Shown piece after piece: positions 47,692-55,173 of a stretch of 64,000 nt of DNA. The notes under the pieces are model-generated. The model had not been told where the DNA came from. It saw nothing but the letters and a program-made list of their open reading frames with translations, and made no database searches. Position 1 is the stretch's first letter. Each line of letters begins with the position of its first letter. The DNA is from Alicycliphilus sp. UBA6560 (lineage in GTDB: Bacteria > Pseudomonadota > Gammaproteobacteria > Burkholderiales > Burkholderiaceae_C), in the NCBI GenBank assembly GCA_002434305.1, contig DJJU01000012.1, forward strand, positions 1 through 64,000. The letters are read 5' to 3'. Position numbers and translations under genes: made by a program.

Positions 47692-47763
47692 CGCTTTCAG
47701 GCAAACAGCCCGGGTGGTCCGCCACCCGCCGTTTGTAACGGGTGCGCTGCCAGCAAAGACGAG

Positions 47764-47788
47764 AAAACCGCCTTCGGGCGGTTTTTTT
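47764..47788 (+). terminator. Rho-independent terminator after rpsT
   Basis: CCGCC-TTCG-GGCGG with a stable UUCG-type tetraloop, preceded by AAAA and followed by seven T. The A/T flanks also pair, so the hairpin could act in both directions, including for the convergent DUF3579 gene. Confidence 0.9.
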
Positions 47789-47842
47789 GTGCCCGGCGCA
47801 AAGGTGCGGGGCAGGCAGCAATTCAGGGGAAAGAAGAAAAGA

Positions 47843-48169
47843 TCAGCCCTTGGCGTCGGGCAGCAGGCAGGCCTCGGCCACCTGCAGATCGTTGTCGCGC
47901 GCAAAGTTCATGACGAAGTCCCAGGCCATGGGTTCGTGGTTGCGCAGCTCGGGGTGCACCACCACGCATTTCACGCCGCCCAGTGTGGTCGGGATGCACC
48001 AGGGCGAATAGCCCAGGTGGCCGCCGGGGGCCGAGCGGGCGCCGCCGGGGCGGAACTGGCTCATGACGCCGGCCAGGCGTTCGGCCCAGTCGCTGGGTCG
48101 AAAGGTCCGCCCCTCATGGGTGATGCCTTGGATGAAGACTTCCTGGGAAGCAGAAGAGGGAACAACCAT
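47843..48169 (-). CDS. DUF3579 domain protein
   Basis: A 108-residue protein with EVFIQGITHEGRTFRPSDWAERLAGVMSQF and VVVHPELRNHEPMAWDFVMNFARDNDLQ, features I associate with DUF3579 of betaproteobacteria. No function is known. It is divergent from argD, sharing a regulatory region with a perfect palindrome. Confidence 0.85.
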   Translation of the reverse strand: MVVPSSASQEVFIQGITHEGRTFRPSDWAERLAGVMSQFRPGGARSAPGGHLGYSPWCIPTTLGGVKCVVVHPELRNHEPMAWDFVMNFARDNDLQVAEACLLPDAKG

Positions 48170-48225
48170 AGGTAGGGGGTCGGAGGCAAGAACCAGGGCG
48201 TTGTGCGCCGCAACCCGGCATTCTA

Positions 48226-48241
48226 ACTCTTATATAAGAGT
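48226..48241. promoter_or_regulatory. Perfect palindrome ACTCTTATATAAGAGT between DUF3579 and argD
   Basis: A 16-base perfect dyad stands out in a GC-rich divergent region, 57 bases upstream of the DUF3579 start and 177 bases upstream of the argD start. The TTATATAA core could be a -10 region or the site of a dimeric regulator such as a GntR-type protein. The regulator is unknown. Confidence 0.5.
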
Positions 48242-48417
48242 GACCCCTTGCCGCCCCACCGCCCCAGGGCGCGGCGCGCATGGCTGTGATGCGCAATCGT
48301 CAACGCAGCGCTGGCGAGCGGCCCCTAGAATCGCTCTTCGCTGTCGCTGGCGCCGCCTGCCGCGGCGGCCGGCGCTTTTGTTTGTTGTTGTATGTCGCTA
48401 TGCCAGGAGATTCCCGC

Positions 48418-49617
48418 ATGACCGCATTTGCCAGGGCCGACTCGCCCCACGTGATGAACACCTACGCCCGCGTGCCGATCGCGCTGGAGCGAGGCCAGGG
48501 CGTGCGCGTGTGGGACGTGAACGGCAAGCAGTACCTGGACGCCCTTGGCGGCATTGCCGTGAACACCCTGGGCCACAACCACCCCAAGCTGGTGCCGGCG
48601 CTGCAGCAGCAGATCGCCAAGATCATCCACACCTCCAACTACTACCACGTGCCGCTGCAGGAAGAGCTGGCGCGCCTGCTGGTCGAGCGCTCTGGCCTGA
48701 CCAACGTGTTCTTCTGCAACTCGGGCCTGGAGGCCAACGAGGCGGCGCTGAAGCTGGCACGCAAGTACGGCCACGACCGCGGCATCGAGCGCCCGCAGAT
48801 CGTGGTGTATGAAAAAGCCTTCCACGGCCGCTCCATCGCCACGCTGTCGGCCACCGGCAACCCGAAGGTGCAAGCCGGCTTCGGTCCGCTGGTGGAGGGC
48901 TTCATCCGCGTGCCGATGAACGACATCGCGGCCATCCGCGCTGCCACCGAGGGCAACCCCGACGTGGTGGCCGTGTTCTTCGAGACCATCCAGGGTGAAG
49001 GCGGCGTGAACCCCATGCGCGCCGAGTACCTGCGCGAGCTGCGCGCCCTGTGCGACGAGCGCGGCTGGCTGATGATGATTGACGAGGTGCAGTGCGGCAT
49101 GGGCCGCACCGGCAAGTGGTTCGCGCACCAGTGGGCCGGCGTCCTGCCGGACGTGATGCCGCTGGCCAAGGGCCTGGGCTCGGGCGTGCCGATCGGCGCG
49201 GTGGTTGCCGGCCCCAAGGCGGCCAGCATCTTCGGGCCGGGCAACCACGGCACGACGTTCGGCGGCAACCCGCTGGCCATGCGCGCCGGCGTGGAAACCA
49301 TCCGCATCATGGAAGAGGACGGCCTGCTGGCCAACGCTTTTGATGTGGGCGAACACCTGAAGGCCGCGCTGCTGCGCGCCTTCAGCGGCCTGGACGGCGT
49401 GGTGGAAGTGCGCGGCCAGGGCCTGATGCTGGGCGTGGAGCTGGCCAAGCCCTGCGGCGTGCTGGTGCAGCGCGCGGCGGATGCCGGCCTGCTGATCTCC
49501 GTGACGGCCGACCGGGTGATCCGCCTGGTGCCCTCGCTCATCCTGACGCGCGAGGAGGCCGACGAGATCGTCGCGCTGCTGGCCCCGCTGGTGCAATCCT
49601 TCCTGTCCGAGGAGTGA
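48418..49617 (+). CDS. argD: Acetylornithine aminotransferase
   Basis: ArgD makes N-acetylornithine with pyridoxal phosphate in arginine synthesis. The class III fold has the Asp of MMIDEVQCGMGRTGKW and the PLP-Lys in DVMPLAKGLGSGVPIGAVVAG. The ATG at 48418 follows CCAGGAG; 399 residues. argF follows after seven bases. A role also in succinyldiaminopimelate or GABA-type reactions is possible in this family, but the argF context supports arginine synthesis. Confidence 0.95.
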   Translation: MTAFARADSPHVMNTYARVPIALERGQGVRVWDVNGKQYLDALGGIAVNTLGHNHPKLVPALQQQIAKIIHTSNYYHVPLQEELARLLVERSGLTNVFFCNSGLEANEAALKLARKYGHDRGIERPQIVVYEKAFHGRSIATLSATGNPKVQAGFGPLVEGFIRVPMNDIAAIRAATEGNPDVVAVFFETIQGEGGVNPMRAEYLRELRALCDERGWLMMIDEVQCGMGRTGKWFAHQWAGVLPDVMPLAKGLGSGVPIGAVVAGPKAASIFGPGNHGTTFGGNPLAMRAGVETIRIMEEDGLLANAFDVGEHLKAALLRAFSGLDGVVEVRGQGLMLGVELAKPCGVLVQRAADAGLLISVTADRVIRLVPSLILTREEADEIVALLAPLVQSFLSEE

Positions 49618-49624
49618 TCACGCC

Positions 49625-50560
49625 ATGACCGCCACCCCCATGAAGCACTACCTGCAGTTCAGCGACTTCAGCGCCGACGAATACCACTACCTGTTCCAGC
49701 GCGCGGCCGCCATCAAGGGCAAGTTCAAGAGCTACGAGAAGTACCACCCGCTCACCGACCGCACGTTGGCCATGATCTTCGAGAAGGCCAGCACCCGCAC
49801 CCGCGTGAGCTTCGAGGCCGGCATGTACCAGCTGGGCGGCAGCGTCGTGCACCTGACCACCGGCGACAGCCAGCTGGGCCGCGCCGAGCCCATCGAGGAC
49901 TCGGCCCGCGTCATCAGCCGCATGGTCGACCTGGTGATGATCCGCACCTTCGAGCAGACGAAGATCGAAGCCTTCGCCGCCAACTCGCGCGTGCCGGTCA
50001 TCAATGGCCTCACCAACGAGTTCCACCCCTGCCAGATCCTGGCGGACATCTTCACCTTCATCGAACAGCGCGGCTCCATCGCTGGCAAGACGGTGGCCTG
50101 GGTGGGCGACGGCAACAACATGGCCAACACCTGGCTGCAGGCCGCCGAGCTGCTGGACTTCCGCGTGCACGTGAGCACGCCGCGCGGCTACGAGATCGAT
50201 GAAAAATTGGCCGTTGGCGCAGGCGGAGCAAGCGCTGGCAGCTATCAATTTTTCAGCAATCCGCATGACGCCTGCCGCGGCGCCGACCTGGTCACCACCG
50301 ACGTGTGGACCAGCATGGGCTTCGAAGCCGAGAACGAGGAGCGCCGCCGCGCCTTCGCCGACTGGTGCGTGGACGCCGAGATGATGGCCCTGGCCAGGCC
50401 CGACGCCCTGTTCATGCACTGCCTGCCCGCCCACCGCGGCGAGGAGGTCACGGCCGAAGTCATCGACGGGCCGCAGTCCGTCGTCTGGGACGAGGCAGAA
50501 AACCGAATGCACGTGCAAAAGGCACTCATGGAATACCTGTTGCTCGGCCGGATTGCCTGA
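49625..50560 (+). CDS. argF: Ornithine carbamoyltransferase, with an in-frame repeat copy
   Basis: ArgF makes citrulline from ornithine and carbamoyl phosphate. The motifs are EKASTRTRVSFE (carbamoyl phosphate), HPCQILADI, and the ornithine loop FMHCLPAHRGEEV. The 311-residue length is normal. About residues 193-210 (EKLAVGAGGASAGSYQFF) are encoded by DNA matching the interspersed repeat. The last 60 bases of the gene are repeated at 50660-50719. The ATG follows GAGGAGTG overlapping the argD stop. The enzyme is probably active, since the catalytic motifs are intact. Confidence 0.95.
   Translation: MTATPMKHYLQFSDFSADEYHYLFQRAAAIKGKFKSYEKYHPLTDRTLAMIFEKASTRTRVSFEAGMYQLGGSVVHLTTGDSQLGRAEPIEDSARVISRMVDLVMIRTFEQTKIEAFAANSRVPVINGLTNEFHPCQILADIFTFIEQRGSIAGKTVAWVGDGNNMANTWLQAAELLDFRVHVSTPRGYEIDEKLAVGAGGASAGSYQFFSNPHDACRGADLVTTDVWTSMGFEAENEERRRAFADWCVDAEMMALARPDALFMHCLPAHRGEEVTAEVIDGPQSVVWDEAENRMHVQKALMEYLLLGRIA
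50201..50253 (+). repeat. Interspersed repeat, copy 7, inside argF
   Basis: AAAATTGGCC, a GC-rich spacer, then AGCAAGCGCTGGCAGCTATC and AATTTTT. It matches the right arm and flanks of the other copies but is in frame within argF. Confidence 0.65.
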
Positions 50561-50659
50561 AGGGCAAACTGGCGGCGCGCAGCGCCGGCATTCGACTCCG
50601 GCGAAGGCTCATGCCCGCGCAGCGCGCGTGAAGGGCCGGCAGGCCCGGGCCGAAGCCAC

Positions 50660-50719
50660 AACCGAATGCACGTGCAAAAGGCACTCATGGAGTACCTTTT
50701 GCTCGGCCGCATCGGCTGA
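50660..50719 (+). pseudogene. Duplicated 3' end of argF (60 bases)
   Basis: These 60 bases match the last 60 bases of argF (50501-50560) at 55 positions. The frame reads NRMHVQKALMEYLLLGRIG and ends in TGA. Four of the five differences are silent third-position changes, and the fifth changes Ala to Gly in the last codon. The rest of argF is absent, so it is a gene remnant. The 99 bases between the copies are GC-rich, with GGGCC/GGCCC-type palindromes. Confidence 0.85.
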
Positions 50720-50728
50720 TCTGGTGTT

Positions 50729-51274
50729 TCACTCGGGCGGTGCCGGATAGCGCACCGTCCCACACTCATCCACCACCGCCCCCGGCGTCAGCTTCACCGG
50801 CTCGATGCGCCCGGCGGCCATGATGTGGAACACCGCCTCGCCCCGCGCCACCAGCCAGTCGGCCACGATGCGCCGGTGGCAGCGCCACCACACGGCCTCG
50901 GAGCACATAAAGGCCACGCGCTCGCGCCGGCCCAGGGCGATCAGCTCCTCCAGGCCCTCGCTGAAGGGCGGGGTCAGCGCGTAGTCCGCATAGCGGTGAA
51001 AGCTGGCGTTGGTCCAGAAGCCGTTGACCTCGGGTTCCACGCCGCCCACCTTGCCGCGCAGTCCGCCCAGGCGCGCCAGGTGTTCGTAGGCCAGGCCGTG
51101 CGGCGCCAGGGCGGCGGGCATGGCCTCCTCGTTGAACTGCGGATTGGTGCGCGAGCGGGGCATCTTGCGGATGTCCACCACGCGCTGCACCCCGGCCGGG
51201 GCCAGCAGCTGCAGGAACTCCTCCATGCTGCGGTTGGAGTGGCCGATGGTGAAGAACGGCAGCGGCTCGCTCAC
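50729..51274 (-). CDS. DUF488 domain protein
   Basis: The 181-residue protein begins PFFTIGHSNRSMEEFLQLLAPAGVQRVVDIRKMPRSR, the DUF488 signature. It also has LGGLRGK and the FMCSEAVWWRCHRRIVADWL motif with Cys and His near the end. The biochemical role is unknown. The start is GTG 51274, overlapping the DUF2945 stop as GTGA. Confidence 0.9.
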   Translation of the reverse strand: MSEPLPFFTIGHSNRSMEEFLQLLAPAGVQRVVDIRKMPRSRTNPQFNEEAMPAALAPHGLAYEHLARLGGLRGKVGGVEPEVNGFWTNASFHRYADYALTPPFSEGLEELIALGRRERVAFMCSEAVWWRCHRRIVADWLVARGEAVFHIMAAGRIEPVKLTPGAVVDECGTVRYPAPPE

Positions 51275-51495
51275 GACGTCTTGTGCAGCGCGCTGCCCTT
51301 GTGCGCGGCCACGTGATCGGTCTTGTCGCTCTTGATTTCGTACTGCGGCTCGTCCTGGCTGGCGCGGTGGGTATGGCCTTTGTAGTCAAAATCACGGGTG
51401 TGCACGGCGATGATCGTGCCCGCCACGTGGCCGGCCTCCGAGTTCCAGCGCACGTGGTCGCCCACCTTGAATTTCGCGTTCGCCTTCGCGCTCAT
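51271..51495 (-). CDS. DUF2945 (TUDOR-like) small protein
   Basis: A 74-residue protein: FKVGDHVRWNSEAGHVAGTIIAVHTRDFDYKGHTHRASQDEPQYEIKSDKTDHVAAHKGSAL. This is the DUF2945 pattern, also called hypervirulence-associated TUDOR domain, a small beta-barrel. The function is unknown. It is translationally coupled to the DUF488 gene, a pairing that often occurs together. Confidence 0.9.
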   Translation of the reverse strand: MSAKANAKFKVGDHVRWNSEAGHVAGTIIAVHTRDFDYKGHTHRASQDEPQYEIKSDKTDHVAAHKGSALHKTS

Positions 51496-51695
51496 ATCCC
51501 ACTCCTTTCATCCGTGCCGATGCCAGCCCGCCCAGCGCCCCTGAACGCGTATCAGCACGACATGGTGCATCCGCCGCACGCCACGGGCCTGCACGCCTGA
51601 GCCGCCCCGGCGCACCGGCCGCGGCCCGCGCCGCGCAGCCGCCTGCGCGCCGCCCTTCGTCCCCCGTGTGTTTTTCTTTTTTGGAATCTCTCGCC

Positions 51696-52064
51696 ATGTC
51701 CGAGACCGTCCACCCGTGCCTGACCTGCGGCGCCTGCTGCCACAACTACCGCGTCGAGTTTTCCGTCTATGAACTGGCCAGCATGGGGGGCAGCGTACCG
51801 GATGCGCTGGCCCACGAAGTCAGCGGAAACCGCTGGCGCATGAACGGCACGGCCGCTCGCCCGGTGCGCTGCGCGGCGCTGACCGGCCTGTGCGGGCAGG
51901 AGTCGATCTGCAGCATCTACGAGGCCCGGCCCAGCGCCTGCCGCGACTTCGAGATGGGCAGCGACCGCTGCGCCGAGGCCCGCGCCGCCCACGGCCTGGC
52001 GCCGGTGCAGTGGCCGCCGCTGCCGGAAACAGCATTGCCCGACACGCTGCCGCTGGCCGCGTAG
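51696..52064 (+). CDS. YkgJ family cysteine-cluster protein, copy A
   Basis: The 122-residue protein has the N-terminal CLTCGACC cluster. A later RCAAL...CSIYEARPSACRDFEMGSDRC region supplies more Cys. YkgJ/UPF0153 proteins are thought to bind zinc or iron; no enzyme activity is established. A close relative (copy B, 54720-55034) lies on the other side of the feo operon. The ATG is at 51696. Confidence 0.88.
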   Translation: MSETVHPCLTCGACCHNYRVEFSVYELASMGGSVPDALAHEVSGNRWRMNGTAARPVRCAALTGLCGQESICSIYEARPSACRDFEMGSDRCAEARAAHGLAPVQWPPLPETALPDTLPLAA

Positions 52065-52065
52065 G

Positions 52066-52129
52066 TTTTAAGACAAATCGACCTCCAGCGCTTGTCCAGC
52101 AAGCGCTGGCAGCTCCTGTTTGAATAGCA
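52066..52129 (+). repeat. Interspersed repeat, copy 8
   Basis: CGACCTCCAGCGCTTG, TCCAG spacer, CAAGCGCTGGCAGCTCC: the cleanest copy, with a near-perfect stem. It lies between YkgJ copy A and the convergent feo operon end. Confidence 0.8.
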
Positions 52130-52140
52130 AGAGCAGCCCG

Positions 52141-52350
52141 TCAGCCGCCGCGCTTTGCCTTGCCGGCGCAGCCGCCGCAGCTGCTGCAGCCTCCGCCGCC
52201 ACTGCCGCAGCCGCCCGGCCCCTGGCCCAGGGCCGGGTGCACGCGGCCCAGGCGCCGGCGCGCCCGCGCCGGCAGCCAGCGCCAGGCCACGTAGAGCAGC
52301 GCCGCCAACACGATCAGGCCCACGGCCCATTGCTGCAGCATGGTGTTCAT
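52141..52350 (-). CDS. Small Cys/Gly-rich membrane protein at the end of the feo operon
   Basis: The 69-residue product has one membrane segment (about residues 8-24, AVGLIVLAALLYVAWRWLP), a basic stretch, then a C-terminal tail GGCGSGGGGCSSCGGCAGKAKRGG. Four Cys in CxxxxxCxxCxxC spacing could bind iron or an Fe-S cluster. It overlaps feoB as ATGA. It resembles FeoB-associated Cys-rich membrane proteins seen in other bacteria rather than the winged-helix FeoC. Confidence 0.82.
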   Translation of the reverse strand: MNTMLQQWAVGLIVLAALLYVAWRWLPARARRRLGRVHPALGQGPGGCGSGGGGCSSCGGCAGKAKRGG

Positions 52351-54227
52351 CCTCCGGAGAAAGCCAGCGCCGCGCGGTAGGTGACGAAGCTCGCCCCATA
52401 CGCCAGCGCGAAGAGATAGCCGGTCATGACCAGCGGCCAGCGCCAGCCGCCCGTCTCGCGCCGCACGGCGGCTATTGTTGAGACGCACTGCGGCGCGAAG
52501 ATGAACCACACCAGCAGCGACAGCGCCGTGGCCAGCGGCCACTGGCTGGCCAGCAGCGGCGCCAGCTGCGCCGCCGTGTCGTCGGCCGATGCGGCGATGG
52601 CGTACACCGTGCCCAGGGCGCTCACCGCCACCTCGCGCGCGGCCATGCCGGGCACCAGCGCCACGCTGATCTGCCAGTTGAAGCCGATGGGCGCAAACAC
52701 CACCGCCAGGGCCGAGCCCAGGCGCCCGGCCAGGCTGTATTCGATGGCCGGCCCGGTGGCGTCCGGCGGCGGCGCGGGATAGGACGACAGAAACCACAGC
52801 AGCACCGTGACGGCCAGGATGATGCCGCCCACACGGCGCAGGAAGATGCCGGCGCGCTCCATCAGGCCCAGGGCCAGGTTGCGCGGACTGGGCCAGCGGT
52901 AGGCGGGCAGCTCCATCAGCAGCGGCGCCACGCGCTGGCCGCGGCGCGCCAGCCGGGCCACGGCCGCCACCGCCATGGCCGACACGATGCCGCCCAGGTA
53001 CAGCGCGAACAGCACCAGCCCCTGCAGGTTGAACAGCCCGGCCACCGTGCGTTCGGGGATGAAGGCGGCGATCAGCAGCGCATACACCGGCAGCCGCGCC
53101 GAGCAGGTCATCAAGGGCGCGATCAGGATGGTCACCAGGCGGTCGCGCCAATCGGGGATGGAGCGCGTGGCCATGATGCCCGGCACCGCGCAGGCAAAGC
53201 TGGACAGCAGCGGGATGAACGAGCGCCCCGACAGCCCCACCGTGCCCATCAGGCGGTCCAGCAGGAAGGCTGCGCGCGGCAGGTAGCCGGACTCCTCCAG
53301 CGCCAGGATGAAGGCAAACAGGATCAGGATCTGCGGCAGGAAGACCACCACGCCGCCCACGCCGGCGATCAGGCCCTCGGCCAGCAGGCTGCGCAGCGGG
53401 CCCTCGGCCATGTGCGTGTTCAGCGCCTCGGCCGCGGCGGCCGTCAGGCCCTCGATCCAGCCCATGGGCACCTCGGCCCAGCTGAACACGGCCTGGAACA
53501 TCAGGAACAGCGCCACCGCCAGGATCAGCGTGCCCCACAGCGGGTGCAGCACCACGGCGTCGATGCGGTCGTCGCGTGCCAGCGGCACGGGCGGCTCGCT
53601 GACGGCCGCGGCCACGATGCGGCGCACCTCGGCGTGCAGGGCCTGCACGTGGGCCGCGCGGGCGGCGGCGTCCTGCGGCGCGGGCAGGACCGGCGCGGCG
53701 GCGGGCGGCGGCAGCGCCTGGGTGTCCAGCCAGGCCAGCAGCTCGTCGGCGCCGCCGGCGCGCACGCCCACGGTCGACAGCACGGGCATGCCCAGTTCGC
53801 GCGCCAGCCGCTCGCGGTCGATGCGTATGCCCTGGCGCGCGGCCACGTCGCTCATGTTCAGCACCAGCACGGCGGGCACGCTTAAGCGCCGGGCCTCCAG
53901 CACCAGGCGCAGGTTCAGGCGCAGGTGGGTGGCATCGGTCACGCAGACCAGCAGCTCGGGCACGGGCTCGTCCGCGCGCCGGCCGGTGACCACGTCGCGG
54001 GTGACGGCCTCGTCCAGGCTTTGCGCATGCAGGCTGTAGGCGCCAGGCAGGTCCAGCACGCGCACGCGCCGGCCGGCGGGCGTGGCGAAGTGGCCCTCCT
54101 TGCGCTCCACCGTCACGCCGGCGTAGTTGGCCACCTTCTGGCGCGCGCCGGTCAGCACGTTGAACAGCGCCGTCTTGCCGCAGTTGGGGTTGCCCAGCAG
54201 GGCGATGTGCAGGGCCTGGGCGCTCAT
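52347..54227 (-). CDS. feoB: Ferrous iron transporter FeoB
   Basis: FeoB imports Fe(II). The N-terminal G domain has G1 GNPNCGKTALFN, G3 DLPGAYSL and G4 LNMSD. The C-terminal part has many membrane segments and the gate motifs FACAVPGIMATRSI and FAPQCVSTIAA. The 626-residue length is short for the family, mainly in the region after the G domain. It overlaps feoA as ATGA. Confidence 0.95.
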   Translation of the reverse strand: MSAQALHIALLGNPNCGKTALFNVLTGARQKVANYAGVTVERKEGHFATPAGRRVRVLDLPGAYSLHAQSLDEAVTRDVVTGRRADEPVPELLVCVTDATHLRLNLRLVLEARRLSVPAVLVLNMSDVAARQGIRIDRERLARELGMPVLSTVGVRAGGADELLAWLDTQALPPPAAAPVLPAPQDAAARAAHVQALHAEVRRIVAAAVSEPPVPLARDDRIDAVVLHPLWGTLILAVALFLMFQAVFSWAEVPMGWIEGLTAAAAEALNTHMAEGPLRSLLAEGLIAGVGGVVVFLPQILILFAFILALEESGYLPRAAFLLDRLMGTVGLSGRSFIPLLSSFACAVPGIMATRSIPDWRDRLVTILIAPLMTCSARLPVYALLIAAFIPERTVAGLFNLQGLVLFALYLGGIVSAMAVAAVARLARRGQRVAPLLMELPAYRWPSPRNLALGLMERAGIFLRRVGGIILAVTVLLWFLSSYPAPPPDATGPAIEYSLAGRLGSALAVVFAPIGFNWQISVALVPGMAAREVAVSALGTVYAIAASADDTAAQLAPLLASQWPLATALSLLVWFIFAPQCVSTIAAVRRETGGWRWPLVMTGYLFALAYGASFVTYRAALAFSGG

Positions 54228-54586
54228 TGGACAACCTCCGTGCTGCGCACCGCGGTGCCGGCTGGCTTGGAACGGCCCGGCGCGGCGCTCATTGCCCCCT
54301 GCTCCTCGGGCTGCACCTGCACCAGCGCGGCCTCGTGCCGGCGCAGGGCGAAGGTGGCCTGGCCCACGCGAACGGCCAGTGGGTCAGCGGCGGGAAAGCC
54401 CTGGGCCAGCACGCGCACGCGCTCGCCGGGCAGAAAGCCGATCTCCATCAGCCGCAGCGCCAGCGCCTGGGCGGCCTCGCCTTCGGTGTGCGCCAGCGCC
54501 GTGACGATGGCGGCCACGCCGCGGGGCAGCTGGTCCAGCCCGATGGGCGATGTGGCAGGAGGGTCGTCGCTGAGAGCGTGTGACAT
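54224..54586 (-). CDS. feoA: FeoA family ferrous iron transport protein
   Basis: FeoA is a small SH3-like cytosolic partner of FeoB. The core is LDQLPRGVAAIVTALAHTEGEAAQALALRLMEIGFLPGERVRVLAQG, with the LRLMEIGFLPG motif of the family, followed by DPLAVRVGQATFALRRHEAALVQVQ. The tail of about 30 residues is extra. The start is taken as ATG 54586; an ATG at 54598 is also possible. The region just upstream is a Fur-box-like sequence. Confidence 0.92.
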   Translation of the reverse strand: MSHALSDDPPATSPIGLDQLPRGVAAIVTALAHTEGEAAQALALRLMEIGFLPGERVRVLAQGFPAADPLAVRVGQATFALRRHEAALVQVQPEEQGAMSAAPGRSKPAGTAVRSTEVVQ

Positions 54587-54600
54587 GGTGGAGCGCATCA

Positions 54601-54619
54601 AATGATATTAATTCTCATT
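54601..54619 (-). promoter_or_regulatory. Fur-box-like site at the feoA promoter
   Basis: The minus-strand sequence AATGAGAATTAATATCATT matches the 19-base Fur consensus well (AATGA/TCATT ends around an AT-rich centre). It lies 14 bases before the feoA ATG, so iron-bound Fur should block transcription of feoA-feoB and the Cys-rich gene. The AT-rich stretch may also overlap the -10. Confidence 0.8.
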
Positions 54620-54719
54620 CTATTTTCATGCGGGCCCAAGTTTTTTGATGCAGCGCAGGCCGCGTGCACACCGGCGCGGCGCGACAATGCGCGCCCGGCC
54701 GCCTTTGCCACGCATCACC

Positions 54720-55034
54720 ATGACCCATCCCTGCCTGACCTGCGGCGCGTGCTGCGCCAGCTTCCGCGTGGATTTTTCCGTGACCGAGACGCAGGACGAG
54801 GGCGGCAGCGTGCCGGGCGGCCTGGTGGTGGAGGTGACGGCCCGCACCGCCCGCATGCGCGGCACCGACCACGCCCGGCCGCGCTGCGCCGCCCTGGTCG
54901 GCCAGGTGGGCACGCGCGCCGCCTGCGGCATCTATGAATGGCGTCCCTCGCCCTGCCGCGAGTTCGAGCCCGGCTCGCCCGCCTGCCAGCGCGCCCGCCT
55001 GCGCCACGGCCTGGCAGAGCTGGCCGAACCCTGA
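54720..55034 (+). CDS. YkgJ family cysteine-cluster protein, copy B
   Basis: The 104-residue protein has the same CLTCGACC start as copy A, then RCAALVGQVGTRAACGIYEWRPSPCREFEPGSPAC. The two copies share the Cys positions and the IYEWRP/IYEARP segment, so they are paralogues. It is divergent from feoA; the Fur-box region lies upstream of both. The ATG is 54720. Confidence 0.88.
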   Translation: MTHPCLTCGACCASFRVDFSVTETQDEGGSVPGGLVVEVTARTARMRGTDHARPRCAALVGQVGTRAACGIYEWRPSPCREFEPGSPACQRARLRHGLAELAEP

Positions 55035-55055
55035 AAGCCGCCCATGCGCCCGACT

Positions 55056-55122
55056 TGGTTTTCGACCGTTTTCGGCCGCCAACGCCCGCTGGACAAGCGC
55101 TGGCAGCTCCGAATTCAATAGC
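55056..55122 (+). repeat. Interspersed repeat, copy 9
   Basis: CGGCCGCCAACGCCCG, spacer, CAAGCGCTGGCAGCTCC, then TTCAATAG. The left arm has diverged. It lies between YkgJ copy B and kynB. Confidence 0.65.
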
Positions 55123-55173
55123 GTTGCGGATAACCGACACCACGCCGCCACCACGGCGCTAAGGTCGGCCGCC

